Under the pieces are notes generated by a model. It saw nothing but the letters and a program-made list of their open reading frames with translations, ran no database searches and was not told the origin of the DNA. This document shows positions 37,398 to 49,591 of a DNA stretch of 64,000 nucleotides, one piece after another. Every line of letters starts with the position of its first letter. The stretch's first letter is position 1. This DNA comes from Azorinus chamasolen (lineage: Eukaryota > Mollusca > Bivalvia > Cardiida > Solecurtidae): the NCBI GenBank assembly GCA_963576725.1, contig OY755237.1, positions 57,635,805-57,699,804 on the forward strand. The letters run 5' to 3'. Both the position numbers and the translations under genes were made by a program.

Positions 37398-37440
37398 ATA
37401 GACATGAGCCTGTTTAGAACCAAAGACAGGTATGCACTGT
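37398..37440 (-). pseudogene. Partial duplicate of NIDO exon 1
   Basis: Encodes IPVFGSKQAHVY directly before a GTAAGT donor-like site, mirroring IPVFGSKHTEVF plus GTAAGT at 37640. Only the 3' portion of the exon is recognisable and no acceptor was found. Confidence 0.45.
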
Positions 37441-37639
37441 TTCGGACTATCTCGCACATACGTCTAAAATAATTCTTGATATATATTACCAAATATCGTC
37501 ATGAGGGGATTACATGTTCAAATAATGTATTCTTCATTAAGTACATTCAAAGCAGATCGTTTATTTTATCTGTCTCTTTATGTCAGTTTATTTTCTCTTT
37601 GTCTACTTGTGTTAAACCTTATCATTGTATGGAACTTAC

Positions 37640-37761
37640 AAAGACTTCGGTATGTTTAGAGCCAAAGACTGGTATCCCAGGAAGGAATGCGACATTAGCT
37701 GTTCCAGAATTAACAGCCGTAAAAGCACGATCGTCATCCGTATCATACGAAAATAGGTCCA
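37640..37761 (-). CDS. NIDO domain exon 1
   Basis: A 122-bp exon, phase 1 in and phase 0 out. Reads DLFSYDTDDDRAFTAVNSGT, like the lFpfGxxxGDxxL opening of NIDO, then PVFGSKHTEVF. Donor GTAAGT. A retroelement fragment starts about 25 bp upstream of the acceptor (TTTCAG), very close to the branch-point region. Confidence 0.82.
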
Positions 37762-37784
37762 CTGAAATAAACACACATGCAAAT

Positions 37785-38072
37785 GAAAAAGTAGTAAAGT
37801 CAAGCAGGACACACACAAAACGCAACCAACATCAAAACATCAACAGAAAGCAAGCAACACAACCACACACGCTCATACACATGCGCGTGCACGCAGACAA
37901 ACACGAAAACACGAACTTACGCACAAACACAAACATAAAAGCAAGGGTGTCATAAGAGTACCGCCTTGGAATGGTCAGTGGTAAAACCGTCACAGGGGGT
38001 TTAAACCGGTTCACAGACGTCTTAACATCACACTTATCTCAAAGTCACTTAACAAATAGTGTAAATAAAGTT
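37785..38072 (-). mobile_element. PLE 3' fragment, subfamily 1
   Basis: Minus strand; from GTAGTAAAGTCAAGCAGG to ACAAATAGTGTAAATAAAG with AAACCGGTT and CCGCCTTGGAATGGTCAGTGG. It lies 24 bp from the acceptor of NIDO exon 1. Confidence 0.78.
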
Positions 38073-38623
38073 GTATTTTGATAAAATAAACGATCCACTA
38101 TCTTATTATATGAGGTTTGTCTTAAATGTAATGACTTCAATATGCCAAGCTAACCGTAAAACACTTGTCAGCTCAATGCTTCTTTTATCATGTCCTTTGT
38201 TTTTAAAGTAACTATTTTCTGGCCGATATTATGACCAGGTAGAGCAGCATGTCGAGGGGTGTTGTCCTCGCTTTTCATCACAAATGGACAGTAATTATTT
38301 TTTGTCAATGTAGCGATGTATATTTTCTCCCGTGTACCTGCTTTACAATGGGAATAACTTGAAAACTAGGAACCAAATACGGCGTTCTGCCGTACCACAA
38401 GTTACAAATTACAAAATATTGCAAAGCTAGATTCTTAGTAGCACAAAAGCAGGATATTCTCTGCTTGTTATAGTAATAAGTGTCACATATTCACTCTAGC
38501 TTGTGTAAATCCTTGGATGTATAAACAGTTTGATAGGAAGATTGGATTTGCTCACAAAATGACACTGGATGACACTAAAATTATTATTATCTGGCGAAAA
38601 TGCTTAGAATCGTTAAAACTTAC

Positions 38624-38749
38624 TTATGTCACATTGGTCTAAGCTTTCAGTACGCACTCCAGATTTGCTGCACACACACTTTGAATCCACACAACTGGCC
38701 CCCGTAGTGATGCAAGAAGATGTCCTCTCACAATATTCACCGTACGATA
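38624..38749 (-). CDS. Small cysteine-rich (EB/EGF-like) exon
   Basis: A 126-bp phase 1-1 exon reading SYGEYCERTSSC...ASCVDSKCVC...QCDI, a pattern of EB or short EGF modules. It links the sushi block to NIDO. Its donor is the consensus GTAAGT; acceptor TGTCAG. Confidence 0.78.
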
Positions 38750-39564
38750 CTGACATGGATAAAGAGAACATATGCTATCAAATGATACTAATTGTATGAA
38801 CAAACTAAACTTCTTTTGTTAGATCTTTCGCGTGCTTAAGCTCTAATCGTCCATAGTCTCGCAATGTTCACGATGCTATTGTCAACTGTTTGCATCCTGA
38901 GGGGACAGCTAAAATTATAATGTGAATGCAAAGTATATCGTAATATTACTCATCAATTTACCAGTGACATGGTATGTGCTCATATCAGGACAATAAAACA
39001 TATTGTTTGAATATCCAAACTAATAAAAGGCGACCGCGGTTATTGCACGTATAGGATAGATAGGCATCATGAAACAAAACAAAAATTGTATTGCATCAAA
39101 TATGTATTACGTATTACTGCAGTGTTGCATTAACGTTGCTGTTGTTACATTATTTTGCTTTAACTTTACAGACCTTCTTTGTGTGGCTCTAGTGATTAGT
39201 ATTAAATGAATGACCTAGCTTAAATCATCAGCTCATCATAAACAATACAATTAACGACATTGTACAAGGGTTAAAGTACATTAATATTAAACATTTTTAA
39301 ACATGCTATAAATAAATTCTAATTAATGCCTATCTGTATAATAATAATACTACATTTCTATTGAAAATAGTTTATGTGAGCACATTTACCACCAGAGTGC
39401 AGGGCACGGACCACTTATGTCATTTGCGCTCTAATCAGGATCTGCAATCTACATTCATCTTTAGAAAAATCCCTAAATTTTCAAAATAAGCTTGACCTGT
39501 TTGAATTCTGGAATAGTCCATTTGAAAACGTTGTAAGAATTAAGGAGAAGTTAAATGTTTCCAC
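38750..39564. other. Intron, nothing recognised
   Basis: Between the cysteine-rich exon and the last sushi exon. AT-rich, no repeats noted. Confidence 0.5.
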
Positions 39565-39738
39565 CTTTATTCTTGCATTCTGGAACAATTTTACTCCATG
39601 TTCCATTCGCCAAACACTTCACGGGCGAGGTGTCGATGAGTTCATAACCAGGTATGCAGGTAAAGGTTGCGGTTGTTCCATACGTCGTTACCATGGCAGA
39701 AATAAATCCATGTGTCGGAGCCGAAAGAGAGCCACAGT
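39565..39738 (-). CDS. CCP/sushi exon, most NIDO-proximal
   Basis: A 174-bp phase 1-1 exon with four cysteines: CGSLSAPTHGF, FTCIPGYEL, VKCLANGTW, VPEC. It has diverged from the A/B repeats, as expected for an old, stably kept copy. Acceptor TTTCAG, donor GTGGAA. Confidence 0.88.
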
Positions 39739-39904
39739 CTGAAAAATGTCATAGATACCATGTCATGTATTATTTATCAATTTTACTTTTTCACATTATA
39801 CTAATGTATTGCTTTTATTACTTAAATGAGAACAGGAAGAAAAACATGAGTTGATGTTGATACGATGTTATCCCACTTTACTACTTTGCAATATGTTAAA
39901 TTGA

Positions 39905-40350
39905 AAAAGAAGTAAAATCAAGCAGGAAAAAACACAAAAAGGCAATCAACACCAAAACATGATGAGAAAGCAAGCAACACATCCATACAACCACACGCAC
40001 GCACGCACGTACGGTCAGTGGAAAAATACCACCGGGGTGGGGGGGGGGGGGTTAAACCGGTTTACGGACGTCCTAACCCGTTTCTTCATATATGAAAATG
40101 TAGTAAAGTCAAACAAGAAAAGACGCACACAAAACGCAACCACCTCTAAAAACATCGATATAAAAAATGTCGACACATACACAACACACATACAAACAGT
40201 CACACACACACATACACACGCGAGAGATAAAGAATTTAAACATGAACAAACACACAAGTACAAAGACACCAAGCAAACATATAAGCAAGGGTGACAAGGA
40301 GAGTTCCACCATGGAACGGTCAGTGGAAAAACCACCACCGTGGGTTTAAA
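39905..40350 (-). mobile_element. Two nested or tandem PLE 3' fragments
   Basis: The 3' terminal motif (GTAAAATCAAGCAGG and GTAGTAAAGTCAAACAAG) occurs twice, at 39912 and 40098, each followed by the AC-rich tail and a copy of the GGTCAGTGGAAAAA-CCACC segment. A run of G at about 40038-40050 interrupts the first. Confidence 0.7.
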
Positions 40351-40359
40351 TAAACTCTG

Positions 40360-40690
40360 ATGAGATCCGTCGAAAACAAAACCAGCAATTTAAAAAGAGA
40401 AAGTTGCAGAATCGGTTTTATTTAGCCTGTTCATGAACATTGATTAATAGTGCAACACTGCTCACGCCCCCTAACACCGGCTTAAGCGGTATTCAATTTT
40501 CAAAACTAAAAGCACTGCAATTGATGATCCCGAAGGAACAGAATATATGACAATACTGAGAATGAAGTACCGTGCGACCTTTTACGGCTGCCACACAAGT
40601 ACTAAACACTTGCTTTTGTGAAGTGAATAAGCTCTGGTAAGATGATGTCCTTCGAAAGCAAATACATCAATGCAAAATGACAAAATAGCA
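40360..40690 (-). repeat. Dispersed repeat, possible SINE, copy 2
   Basis: Inverted relative of 25370-25675, sharing GTTCATGAACAGGCTAAATAA and the CTTAAGCCGGTG segment. Confidence 0.5.
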
Positions 40691-40705
40691 GACTCGGTTT
40701 TGTAG

Positions 40706-40806
40706 AATTCACGGACGACCTAACCTCACACTTATCTCAAAGTCAGCATAGGTTAACAAACAGTGTATCCCCGCCAGACTTCCCAACAACACATAATACG
40801 GCTTTT
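40706..40806 (-). mobile_element. Short PLE 3' fragment
   Basis: Contains ACGGACGACCTAACCTCACACTTATCTCAAAG-type sequence and CCCCGCCAGACTTCCCAACAAC as in other subfamily-1 3' regions. Confidence 0.65.
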
Positions 40807-41639
40807 GGTACCTTTACAAACAGTGATAACCGAGAACAGACACCGCTTCAAATTCAAAATCAAATTATTTTAGCTGTAATGATACAATTTCAGTCCATGA
40901 GTGTTCTTGAATTCTTGAATGAAAGGTATAACAACTCATGGCGAGTGCTGTAGAATTTATGTATAGGATGAATGAACCGTACAGGAAGTTTTTTTGTTTA
41001 TATAATACCAATGAAACCGGTTGGAAGAATTGTATATATACTAATACCAAAGGTATATAATACTCTAACTTGATTAAATTATCTACACACTTTCCAATCT
41101 AAGATTTTACTAATTGAGTGTAAATGGATATTTTGTTTAAGATAGGCAACGACTTGTGTCTCGCTTTATTACACTTTCTCTGTTTACCAAACAAGGAAGT
41201 TTACAGTCCCAGTGTTGATCCGATCATATGTCGTCAAACTGACAAAAACGGACACCATCGCTGATTGCACTGAAAAATTCCGATTTCACGTTGTTGTAGA
41301 TACAGGAATGCCTAAATTAATAAAGGGTCTACGAAATTTCTTGGTGGGTTTTACTGTCAGTAATATAATTTACTCCTTTTTCTTTATTTTTCAATCTGAT
41401 TTCATTGTAACCCTTCGTCTACAAGGGGTAACAGGGTCGACTTTTGCAAACAGGCATATCACCCGGTTCCAAATTGTTTGATGCTTGTTCATTAGTTTCC
41501 AAAGGCTTCAACAAATAGGGAGTAGGTGAAAATTGTAAACGATCGGAGTGACATACATCATTTTCCAGCAGGCTAATGGTTAGTAAGAATCAAATATATT
41601 AGACTAATACAGTCCAGAATAATAATAAAGTGTGTGCAG

Positions 41640-42185
41640 CATTGCAACATTCACTCGTATAGGCCCCATTAACCGTTAAATAGCAGACCGTGAAACATTT
41701 CAACATAGCTCGTGTATTCCCACTTGAACGCTATATGGCTGACCGTTAAGCTTTGCACCATTCCGTCTTACATGCCTCTTTGACCGCTAGGTAGCAGACC
41801 GTGTAGCAATGCATCACACGCTAATACAGGCACAGTTGACGTTATAAATCATATCTGCATCAATAATTCATATACTCGTACATGTCAACCTGACCGCTAG
41901 ATAGTGGAATGTGTTCCAATGCATCATACTGCTGTGCAGGCCCTTTGGATGCTGGATAGCAGACTGTGTAACATTGCAACATACGTTCGCGCGGCCCCTT
42001 TGGCTAATATATAGCAAACAGTATAAAGTTGCAAAATACGCTCGTAAGGCACCTTTGACCGCAACGTAGCAGGCTATGTCGCAATGCACCGTGTACCGTT
42101 GTACATGCCATTTGGTCGCTGGCTAGCACACTCGTCAAATTGCAACATACACTCGCACATGCCCTTTGACTGCTAGATAGCAAAA
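41640..42185. repeat. Minisatellite of about 60-bp units
   Basis: Degenerate units with CCTTTGACCGCTAGATAGCA, GACCGTGTA and CATTGCAACATAC..TCGC recur about nine times. Confidence 0.7.
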
Positions 42186-42344
42186 TAGGATAATCACATA
42201 TACAGTGTAACCACGTGATACTACGACAGACGTTTTTTATATTATATATACACGAATATGAATGCATCTGGGCTAATATCTAGCTTTAAAGTAACAATCC
42301 CAGTAAACGCATATTTAATAACATAATAAAACTAGGTATTTGTC

Positions 42345-42770
42345 ATGTTCAATCATTATTATGAAGATTGACTTAAATAGGAAAATGCCCCTCTGATACA
42401 AAATAAATCAGTTACGTCGATACTTATATTTTTGTTTTACAACAAAATAGTATTGGCCTATGTCGATACGTTAACGAAACTGAAACGCAACCCTAAAAGG
42501 CACTAATGCAGTAACTCCTCTCTATAACCACCACTAAATTGTGTTAACTAGTTGGTATTTAGCTCCCATAGGAGCGTTCTGTTTTACTATCACCTTGCTT
42601 TAAGCAGCCACCTGCCTTTAACACAAAATAATTGATGTAATTTAGTGGTCATTATAGAGAGGTTTTACTGTATATTATCGAATAACACCCGGTCTTCGAT
42701 ATCAAACACATGCATGTTTTGTCTTCCTCGGGCATTTTGTTCGATTGCCTTTCTCATGAGTGTTTCTAAG
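42345..42770. repeat. Dispersed repeat, copy 2 (with MITE insertion)
   Basis: Same repeat as 7363-7720, interrupted by the MITE at 42509-42670. Confidence 0.6.
42509..42670. mobile_element. Hairpin MITE, same family as 25727
   Basis: CAGTAACTCCTCTCTATAACC at one end and TTATAGAGAGGTTTTACTG at the other. It is inserted inside a dispersed repeat that is intact near 7630. Confidence 0.65.
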
Positions 42771-42787
42771 GCTTAAATGTAAATGCA

Positions 42788-42930
42788 CGAGGCATGCAGG
42801 AAACAACAAATACAAACACACAGTCGCCAGAACATCACCATGACAAGAAAGAACAGCAAATGTATATGCCTATCAAAGTAAAAAAAGAGAAATACAATCA
42901 CATAACGAACAAAACTGAGGAGGAAGATGG
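42788..42930 (-). mobile_element. PLE 3' end fragment, subfamily 2
   Basis: Minus-strand 3' end (GGCATGCAGGAAACAAC ... CAGAACATCACCATGACAAG). It replaces the 3' half of a sushi exon. Confidence 0.65.
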
Positions 42931-42931
42931 A

Positions 42932-43055
42932 TTTGCCATCTTTGAACGACCCGAGTAGGTCAAAGCCAGCCCGACGGAATACTTCACGGTTTTCCCGTAT
43001 TTGGTCATAGTATTAGAACTAAATCCGTTTATCGGAGCCACCAGAGATTCACAAT
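42932..43055 (-). pseudogene. Decayed type-B sushi exon
   Basis: The start (CESLVAPINGF) matches type B, but a small indel shifts the AGFDLLGS segment into another frame. The 3' part is replaced by a retroelement 3' fragment at about 42788-42930. No donor remains. Confidence 0.65.
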
Positions 43056-43423
43056 CTGAATGGTTAAGTTTATAGTGATTTGGAAGACTATCATTTGCAA
43101 CAGGATGAGCATGATACAAATGTTTTATATAGTACAAATGCATAAATTGCCCTTACTAGAGGTCAACCAGATATTAATGTCATTTATTGATGGTTGTTTA
43201 CATCCTAAACTGGTGTTTCTTATTAATGTTGTAAACGTACGTGTTATTATCATTCATGAGTATTACTTATAGATAACAAATCAAATAAGAATGGGCTTAT
43301 TCTACCTTTCTTATAATTACCTATATGATGTATATGTGTAGAGTGTAATTGATTTAAAGAATGACTATGATTACGGACACATTACACACATCACATAAGA
43401 TCAATTCATTAAACTCGACAGAC

Positions 43424-43597
43424 CTTATATCCAGCATGTAGGAACAGCGGTACTCCAACTGTAATTCGGTAAACAGACGAGAGAAGGGTTGCCGATTTGA
43501 TCAAATCCTGTCTGACAAGAAATCGCCACATTTGTACCATATGTCGTTATATTGGTTGAGGTAGAGTCGTTTGCCAGAGGCGCAAGAGATCCACAGT
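43424..43597 (-). CDS. Type-A sushi exon with damaged acceptor
   Basis: 174 bp with all four sushi cysteines (CGSLAPLANDST, ISCQTGFDQIG, LVCLPNYSW, VPTC). The usual TTTGCAG-ATTGTGG acceptor reads TTGACATACTGTGG, so the AG is absent. The exon may be skipped or spliced at an unseen site. Confidence 0.6.
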
Positions 43598-44009
43598 ATG
43601 TCAATAACATGAATTTGATATGAATATGAACCGGAGGACCATAAATAATTCTATGGTGCTTAGTATATGTTAACAATAAATATATGGTTTAGGATTTTGA
43701 TCTAAAATTGTATTTATGGCATTTACAATACGACAAATCGATACTGAAGTCATATTATCATCTATGTAGACAAACTACATTTACATTTTGTTAAGTAACA
43801 TTCAGTATAATTCTTTGCAACTGCTTCTGATGCGTACTTTTAGCCACCTTTTGTTAACAATTCAATGAATAGTTTACAAATGGTTTGACGCCATATTTGA
43901 TACGTAAATTGGAACAAGCATTTTGTGTAAAATGAGTATCAATTTAAGTTTCAAAATTCAATACCATTACGGTCAAATTTCATCAGAAGAATATTACTTA
44001 TCCACGAAC

Positions 44010-44183
44010 ATTTAATCCGGTATATTGGAACAGCTTTACTCCAATTACCATTCGCAAAGCACTCGAAGGATATGCTACCGAATAGGTCATAGCCAGCCCG
44101 AGAGGAATATATCACCGATGTCCAGTATATGGTCATAGTTGTCGAAATAAATCCGTTTTTCGGAACCATAAGATATCCACAAT
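44010..44183 (-). CDS. Type-B sushi exon, diverged
   Basis: 174 bp reading CGYLMVPKNGF, YSSRAGYDLFG, FECFANGNW. The second sushi cysteine is replaced by S (YSSRAG for YSCLAG) and the fourth by Y (VPIYRIK), so the disulfide pairs are lost. The donor is AAT-GTTCGT instead of AAG-GTTCGT. Probably decaying. Confidence 0.62.
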
Positions 44184-44359
44184 CTAAATGATAACAAATT
44201 ATTGTGATTTGAAAGACTATCATTTGTTACATGATGAGTGCGATAAACATGGATAATATACCGGTAGTACATATGAAAAAATGACCCTGAAGGCATATGT
44301 TGATGCCTGTTTACATATTGCACTAATGACTTTTTTCCAGGTATTCTTAATAATGTTGT

Positions 44360-44782
44360 AAATGACTTTGTTACTTTTCTACAGTTACTCTGTTTGCAGC
44401 TCAACCATTGAGTACACTAGCGATAGGCGGATACAGTTTGTTCACTTAAATGTTTTCGTTATACATGCACTTTACCACTGTATTTGCCATCGCGGTTGGT
44501 GTAGATTAGTCGGAGAGGGGATACGTTTATTTACACTGTTTGGTTTTTAGGGTGGGGATGGAATAAGTGTGAGGTTGGGCACCCATAAACCGGTTTACCC
44601 CCCCCCAGTGACCGTTCCAAGGCGGTATTTCCATCTTCCCCCTATTGTATGTTTATTTTGTCTTTGTGCGTATCTTGGTGTTTTTAATAGTTATGTACAT
44701 TTGCTGTTTCCTTGTGTTGCTGTTCGGGCGACTGTTTGTTCTGTATGTGGTGTTTCCTGTATGACTAATTTTTGTACTTTTC
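44360..44782 (+). mobile_element. PLE 3' fragment, subfamily 2
   Basis: Runs from TTGTTACTTTTCTACAGTTACTCTG to ACTAATTTTTGTACTTTT. It has the palindrome AAACCGGTTTA and GACCGTTCCAAGGCGGT, but the AGTGAC/GTCACT hairpin is deleted. Confidence 0.78.
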
Positions 44783-44934
44783 ATATCATTATGAATTAAT
44801 TTTAGAATAGGTCTAATTTACCTATATATTATTGCATGTATGCTGTACGTATGCAGGCGTTAATAGATGCTAAGAACAAGTATGATTATTGACACATCAC
44901 ACATATCGTATAAGAACAATTAAACTCGACGGAC

Positions 44935-45108
44935 CTTTAATCCTGCATGTAGGAACAGTGTTACTCCAACTGCCATTCGCTAAGCAAACGAGAGAGGGGC
45001 TGCCGATTAGATCAAATCCTGTCTGACAAGAAATCGTCACATTTGTACCATATACCGTTATATCGGTTGAGGTCGAACCGTTTGTCGGAGGCAACAGGGA
45101 TCCACAAT
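44935..45108 (-). CDS. Type-A sushi exon
   Basis: 174-bp phase 1-1 exon: CGSLLPPTNGST, ISCQTGFDLIG, LVCLANGSW, VPTCRIK. Acceptor TTTACAG, donor GTCCGT. Confidence 0.85.
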
Positions 45109-45529
45109 CTGTAAAAAATGAATTTGATATGCGTATGAACTGGAATACTATATTTGGTAACATGATGCTGAACGTATGTTAACCATAAAATTTAATGTCC
45201 GGTTTAGGATTTTGATTTAATTTGACTCATATTTGTATTTGTGTTTATAGCATTTACAATGTGACAAATGAAGTCACATGACAATTTTCACTAACAAGTT
45301 GTATTGTATCTCTCTATTCTATATAATTGATTGCAGCTGCATGGGTTGCTTAAATGTTTGCAAGCATTTGTAAATAATTGAATACATAGGTTTTACAAAT
45401 TGTTTGACGCCATTATTCTAATAAATGTGAACAAGTTTTAAAAATAAATACCCTGACGGACACATCTCATCAGAAACCATAAACGTCAGGTTTAGGATTT
45501 TGATTTAATTTGACTTATATTTGTACTAT

Positions 45530-46072
45530 TAGTTATACAGATCATTGGCGGGGTATCTGACTTTTTGTTTCCTGCTGAGGAAATTCATCTTGCCGTGCCG
45601 TTAGGCGAGGGCTACATATATTTTCCTCAGCAGGGAAAGTCAGATATTCCGCCAAAAATCTGTATAACGATTTTATTATCCTGCAAAATTTAATTTTTGT
45701 GGCAGTTAATTAAAGGTGGTTTGGGGGCTAATCGGTACGTGCACAAGCACTTTGACAACATTTGCAGCATCAGAGCAGAAAAGCTTCGCCACGTATCGGG
45801 TTTATAACAAAAAAATATCTCAATGGATAACTTTGTTCAGACCCAAACTCTTATTTCGTTTGAGAGCGGTCGCTTGGATCGAATCGACGAATTGAATATG
45901 GTCGGCCATTTTTATTTTGGTGTATCAAGGAAGCGAGGCTCTCAACGGGGGAAATTCCATTGTTGCTCATGACTCAGTATATACATCAGACCTTAGAGGG
46001 ATACACGGCTTTTATACATGGCTAATTGACCACTCAAAATCGAGGATGTAACTTTGCAGTATAATAACTGTA
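45530..46072. mobile_element. Insertion with nested inverted repeats
   Basis: GTTATACAGATCATTGGCGG and CCGCCAAAAATCTGTATAAC are inverted partners (45533, 45653). A second pair, TATTATCCTGCAAAATT and AACTTTGCAGTATAATA, spans 45676-46070. The block interrupts an intron segment that is continuous in paralogous units (GTTTATAGCATTTACAATG). Confidence 0.65.
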
Positions 46073-46519
46073 TAGCATTTACAATGTGACAAATGGTTAC
46101 TGAAGTCATATGAGATTCGATGTAGACAATCTTCATTAACAATTTGTATTGTATCTCTCAATTCTATACAAGTGCTTGCAGCTGCATGGGTTGCTTAAAG
46201 TTTTGCAATCATTTTTCAACAATTATATCAATAGGTTTCACAAATTGTTTGACGCCATAATTCTAATAAATGTGAACAAGTTTTTAAATTACTACCATTA
46301 CTGCACTAAGGAATGTATTGCAGGTATTCCTAATAACGTTGTAGATACGGTTCTAGTGATCATTAATAAATTAATTCTAGATAACAAATAAAAAAATAAC
46401 TACAATTCTAATAATTGCTTATATGATGTATGTGTGCAGTGTTTAATCGATGCTAAGAATAAATATGATCACTGACACCTCATATACCAATCACATAAGA
46501 GTAACTAAACACGATGGAC

Positions 46520-46693
46520 CTTTTATCCTGCATGTAGGAACAGCGTTACTCCAACTGCCATTCGCTAAGCAAACGAGAGAGGGGCTGCCGATTAGATCAA
46601 ATCCTGTCTGACAAGATATCGTCACATTTGTACCATATACCGTTGTATTGGTTGAGGTAGAACCGTTTGTCGGACGCAACAGAGATCCACAAT
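46520..46693 (-). CDS. Type-A sushi exon
   Basis: 174-bp phase 1-1 exon: CGSLLRPTNGST, ISCQTGFDLIG, LVCLANGSW, VPTCRIK. In the transcript it is followed by another type-A exon (44935) with no type B seen between them, breaking the alternation. Confidence 0.85.
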
Positions 46694-47008
46694 CTGCAAA
46701 TAAAATGAGTTTGATATGCATATAAATTTGAAGACTATAATTGGTAACATGATGCTGAACGTATTTTAACCATAAATGTCAGGTTTAGGATTCCGATTAA
46801 ACTTATATTTATGGCATTTACAATGTGACAAATTGATACTGAAGTCATATGAGATTCTATGTAGAGAAACGTCAGTAACAATTTGTAAGTTTTTGCTACT
46901 ATTTGCTATCAACCGAATCAATAGGTTTTAAAAATTGTTTGACGCCATAATACTCATAAAAGCCAGTATGGACATATCTCATCAGAAGAGTATTCAATAT
47001 CCACGAAC

Positions 47009-47182
47009 CTTTAATTTGGCACATGGGAACAGTTTTACTCCAATTACCATTCGCTAAACACTCGATGGAGCTGCTACCGAGTAGGTCATAGCCAGCCAGA
47101 CAGGAATACATCACACTGGTCCCATATGTGGTCATAGAGTTAGAAATAAATCCGTTTGTCGGAACCATAAGCGATCCACAAT
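47009..47182 (-). CDS. Type-B sushi exon
   Basis: 174-bp phase 1-1 exon: CGSLMVPTNGF, YSCLAGYDLLG, IECLANGNW, VPMCQIK. Acceptor ATTTAG, donor GTTCGT. Confidence 0.86.
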
Positions 47183-47568
47183 CTAAATGGTTAAAGTTTA
47201 TCGTGATTTGGAAAACCATATTTTGCTAAACGATAAGTGTGCTAAACATGGATGAATGATATAGTGGGGATACAAAATTAGCCATTAGTAGAGGGGGAAA
47301 CAGATATTGACGTATTATGATGGTTGTTGTTTACTTACTGCACTAATGAATCTTTTCCGGGTATTCTTCATAATGTTGTATGTATATACACTTCTTATGG
47401 ACATTAATGAGTTAATTCTTGATAACAAATCAAATTAGAATTGGTTTAATTGGCCATTGTAATAATTATCTAAATGTTGTATGTGTGCAAAGTGTAATCG
47501 ATGTTAAGAATAACAATGATTACGAACATATCACACCAATCACATAAGAGCAATTAAACATGGCGGAC

Positions 47569-47742
47569 CTTTTATCCTGCATGTAGGAACAGGGTTACTC
47601 CAACTGCCATTCGCTAAGCAAACGAGAGAGGGACTGCCGATTAGATCAAATCCTGTCTGACAAGAAACCGTCACATTTGTACCATATACCGTTGTATTGG
47701 CTGAGGTTGAACCGTTTGTCGGAGGCAACAGAGATCCACAAT
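47569..47742 (-). CDS. Type-A sushi exon
   Basis: 174-bp phase 1-1 exon: CGSLLPPTNGST, VSCQTGFDLIG, LVCLANGSW, VPTCRIK. Acceptor TTGCAG, donor GTCCGC. Confidence 0.86.
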
Positions 47743-48111
47743 CTGCAAATTAAATGAATTGGATATGCATATGAAATGGAAGATTATAATTGTAAATATG
47801 ATGCTGAATATGTGTTGACCATAAATGTCAGGTTTAGGATTTCGATTTTTAAAAACTTGTATTTATGGCATTTACAATGTGACAAATGGATATTGAAGTC
47901 ATATGGGATTCTATGTAGACAAACGTCACTACCAATTTGTAATGTATATGTCAACTGCATAGGATGCTCACGTTTTTGCTATCCTTTGTTAAAAATTGAA
48001 TCAATAGGTTTTAAAAAAAATTGACGCCATTATACTCATAAATGTGAACAAGTTTAAAAATCGACAAATTAGGGACATATTTCATCAAAAGAGTATTCAA
48101 TATCCACGAAC

Positions 48112-48285
48112 CTTTAATACGGCACATGGGAACAGCTTTACTCCAATTACCATTCGCTAAACACTCGGTGGAGCTGCTACCGAGTAGGTCATAGCCAGCC
48201 AGACAGGAATACATCACACTGGTCCCATATGTGGTCATAGAGTTAGAAATAAATCCGTGTGTCGGAACCATAAGCGATCCACAAT
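48112..48285 (-). CDS. Type-B sushi exon
   Basis: 174-bp phase 1-1 exon: CGSLMVPTHGF, YSCLAGYDLLG, TECLANGNW, VPMCRIK. Acceptor ATTTAG, donor GTTCGT. Confidence 0.86.
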
Positions 48286-49142
48286 CTAAATGATTAAATT
48301 TTATCATGATTTGGAAAACTTTAATTTGCTAGACGATGAGTGCGGTAAAAATGATATAGTACTAATGCAAAATTGACCGTTACTAATATCTGCAAAATAG
48401 TGAGTCAGTTTCAGTACCGATTTCATACCTGCATCATGAGACGTATATTTGCCTTAACCCATTAGCCCCTGATAGAAAGGACTTCTTAAACATCTAAAAT
48501 AGAGTAGACCCTAACCAGGCAGCTCCTCTATGCGTCGTCTGATCATGATCTACTATATTAGATTATTTACGTACAGAAAAGGTATTATATTTCTACATGT
48601 CCTGCCATGGTAAACAATACTACGTTCATGTTCCATTAAAAATATCTTTTAATAAGTTAATGGATGTTCAATAATGTGATTATTTCTCAAAAGATAATTA
48701 TATAGCAGGTAGAGGGTTGAGGATAGTTGATTTACATCTTATGTTTCAAGTGTTCTGTTTCATGTGACACATTTACTGTAGAATGCTGAAAGGGGGCTGG
48801 TCGTAGGTAATGTTGGCCAAACTTGTGGCCCAACCCTTTTTCATGAAGTGATAATTATACAGAATAAAATATGTAAATAAATATACTAGAGTGGTAAACA
48901 GATATTGGTGTATTATGATGATTGTAACGTTTACATACTACACTAATAACTCTTTTCGAGGTATTCATAATAATATTGTCAATACAATTCTTATAATCAT
49001 TAATGAGTTGATTCTAGAAACAAAAAATCAAATTCGAATGTACCTATATGATGTATGTGTGCAGAGTGTAATCGATGTTAAGAATAAATATGACTACAGA
49101 CACATCACACACTTCACATATGAGCACTTAAACTCGGTGGAC

Positions 49143-49316
49143 CTTTTATCCTGCATGTAGGAACAGCGTTACTCCAACTGCCATTCGCTAAGCAAACGAG
49201 TGAGGGGCTGCCGATTAGATCAAATCCTGTCTGACAAGACAATGTCACATTTGTATCATATACTGTTATACTGGTCGAGGTAGAACCGTTTGTCGGAGGC
49301 AACAGAGATCCACAAT
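49143..49316 (-). CDS. Type-A sushi exon
   Basis: 174-bp phase 1-1 exon: CGSLLPPTNGST, LSCQTGFDLIG, LVCLANGSW, VPTCRIK. The intron upstream of it carries the inverted retroelement pair at 49592-51194. Confidence 0.86.
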
Positions 49317-49591
49317 CTGCAACAAAATCAATTTGATATGCATATGAACTGGAAATGTATAACTGGTAACATGATGCTGAACATAGGTTGACCATAAATA
49401 TCGGGTTTAGGATTTTGAAATAATTTGACTCATATTTGTATTTGTGTTTATAGCTTTAACATTTTGACAAATGGTTACTGAAGTCATATGATATTCTATG
49501 TAGACAATCTTCACTAACAATTTGTATTGTATCTTCCTATTCTTTATTCGTCCTTGCAGCTGTGTGGGTTGCTTAATTTGTTCAACCATTT

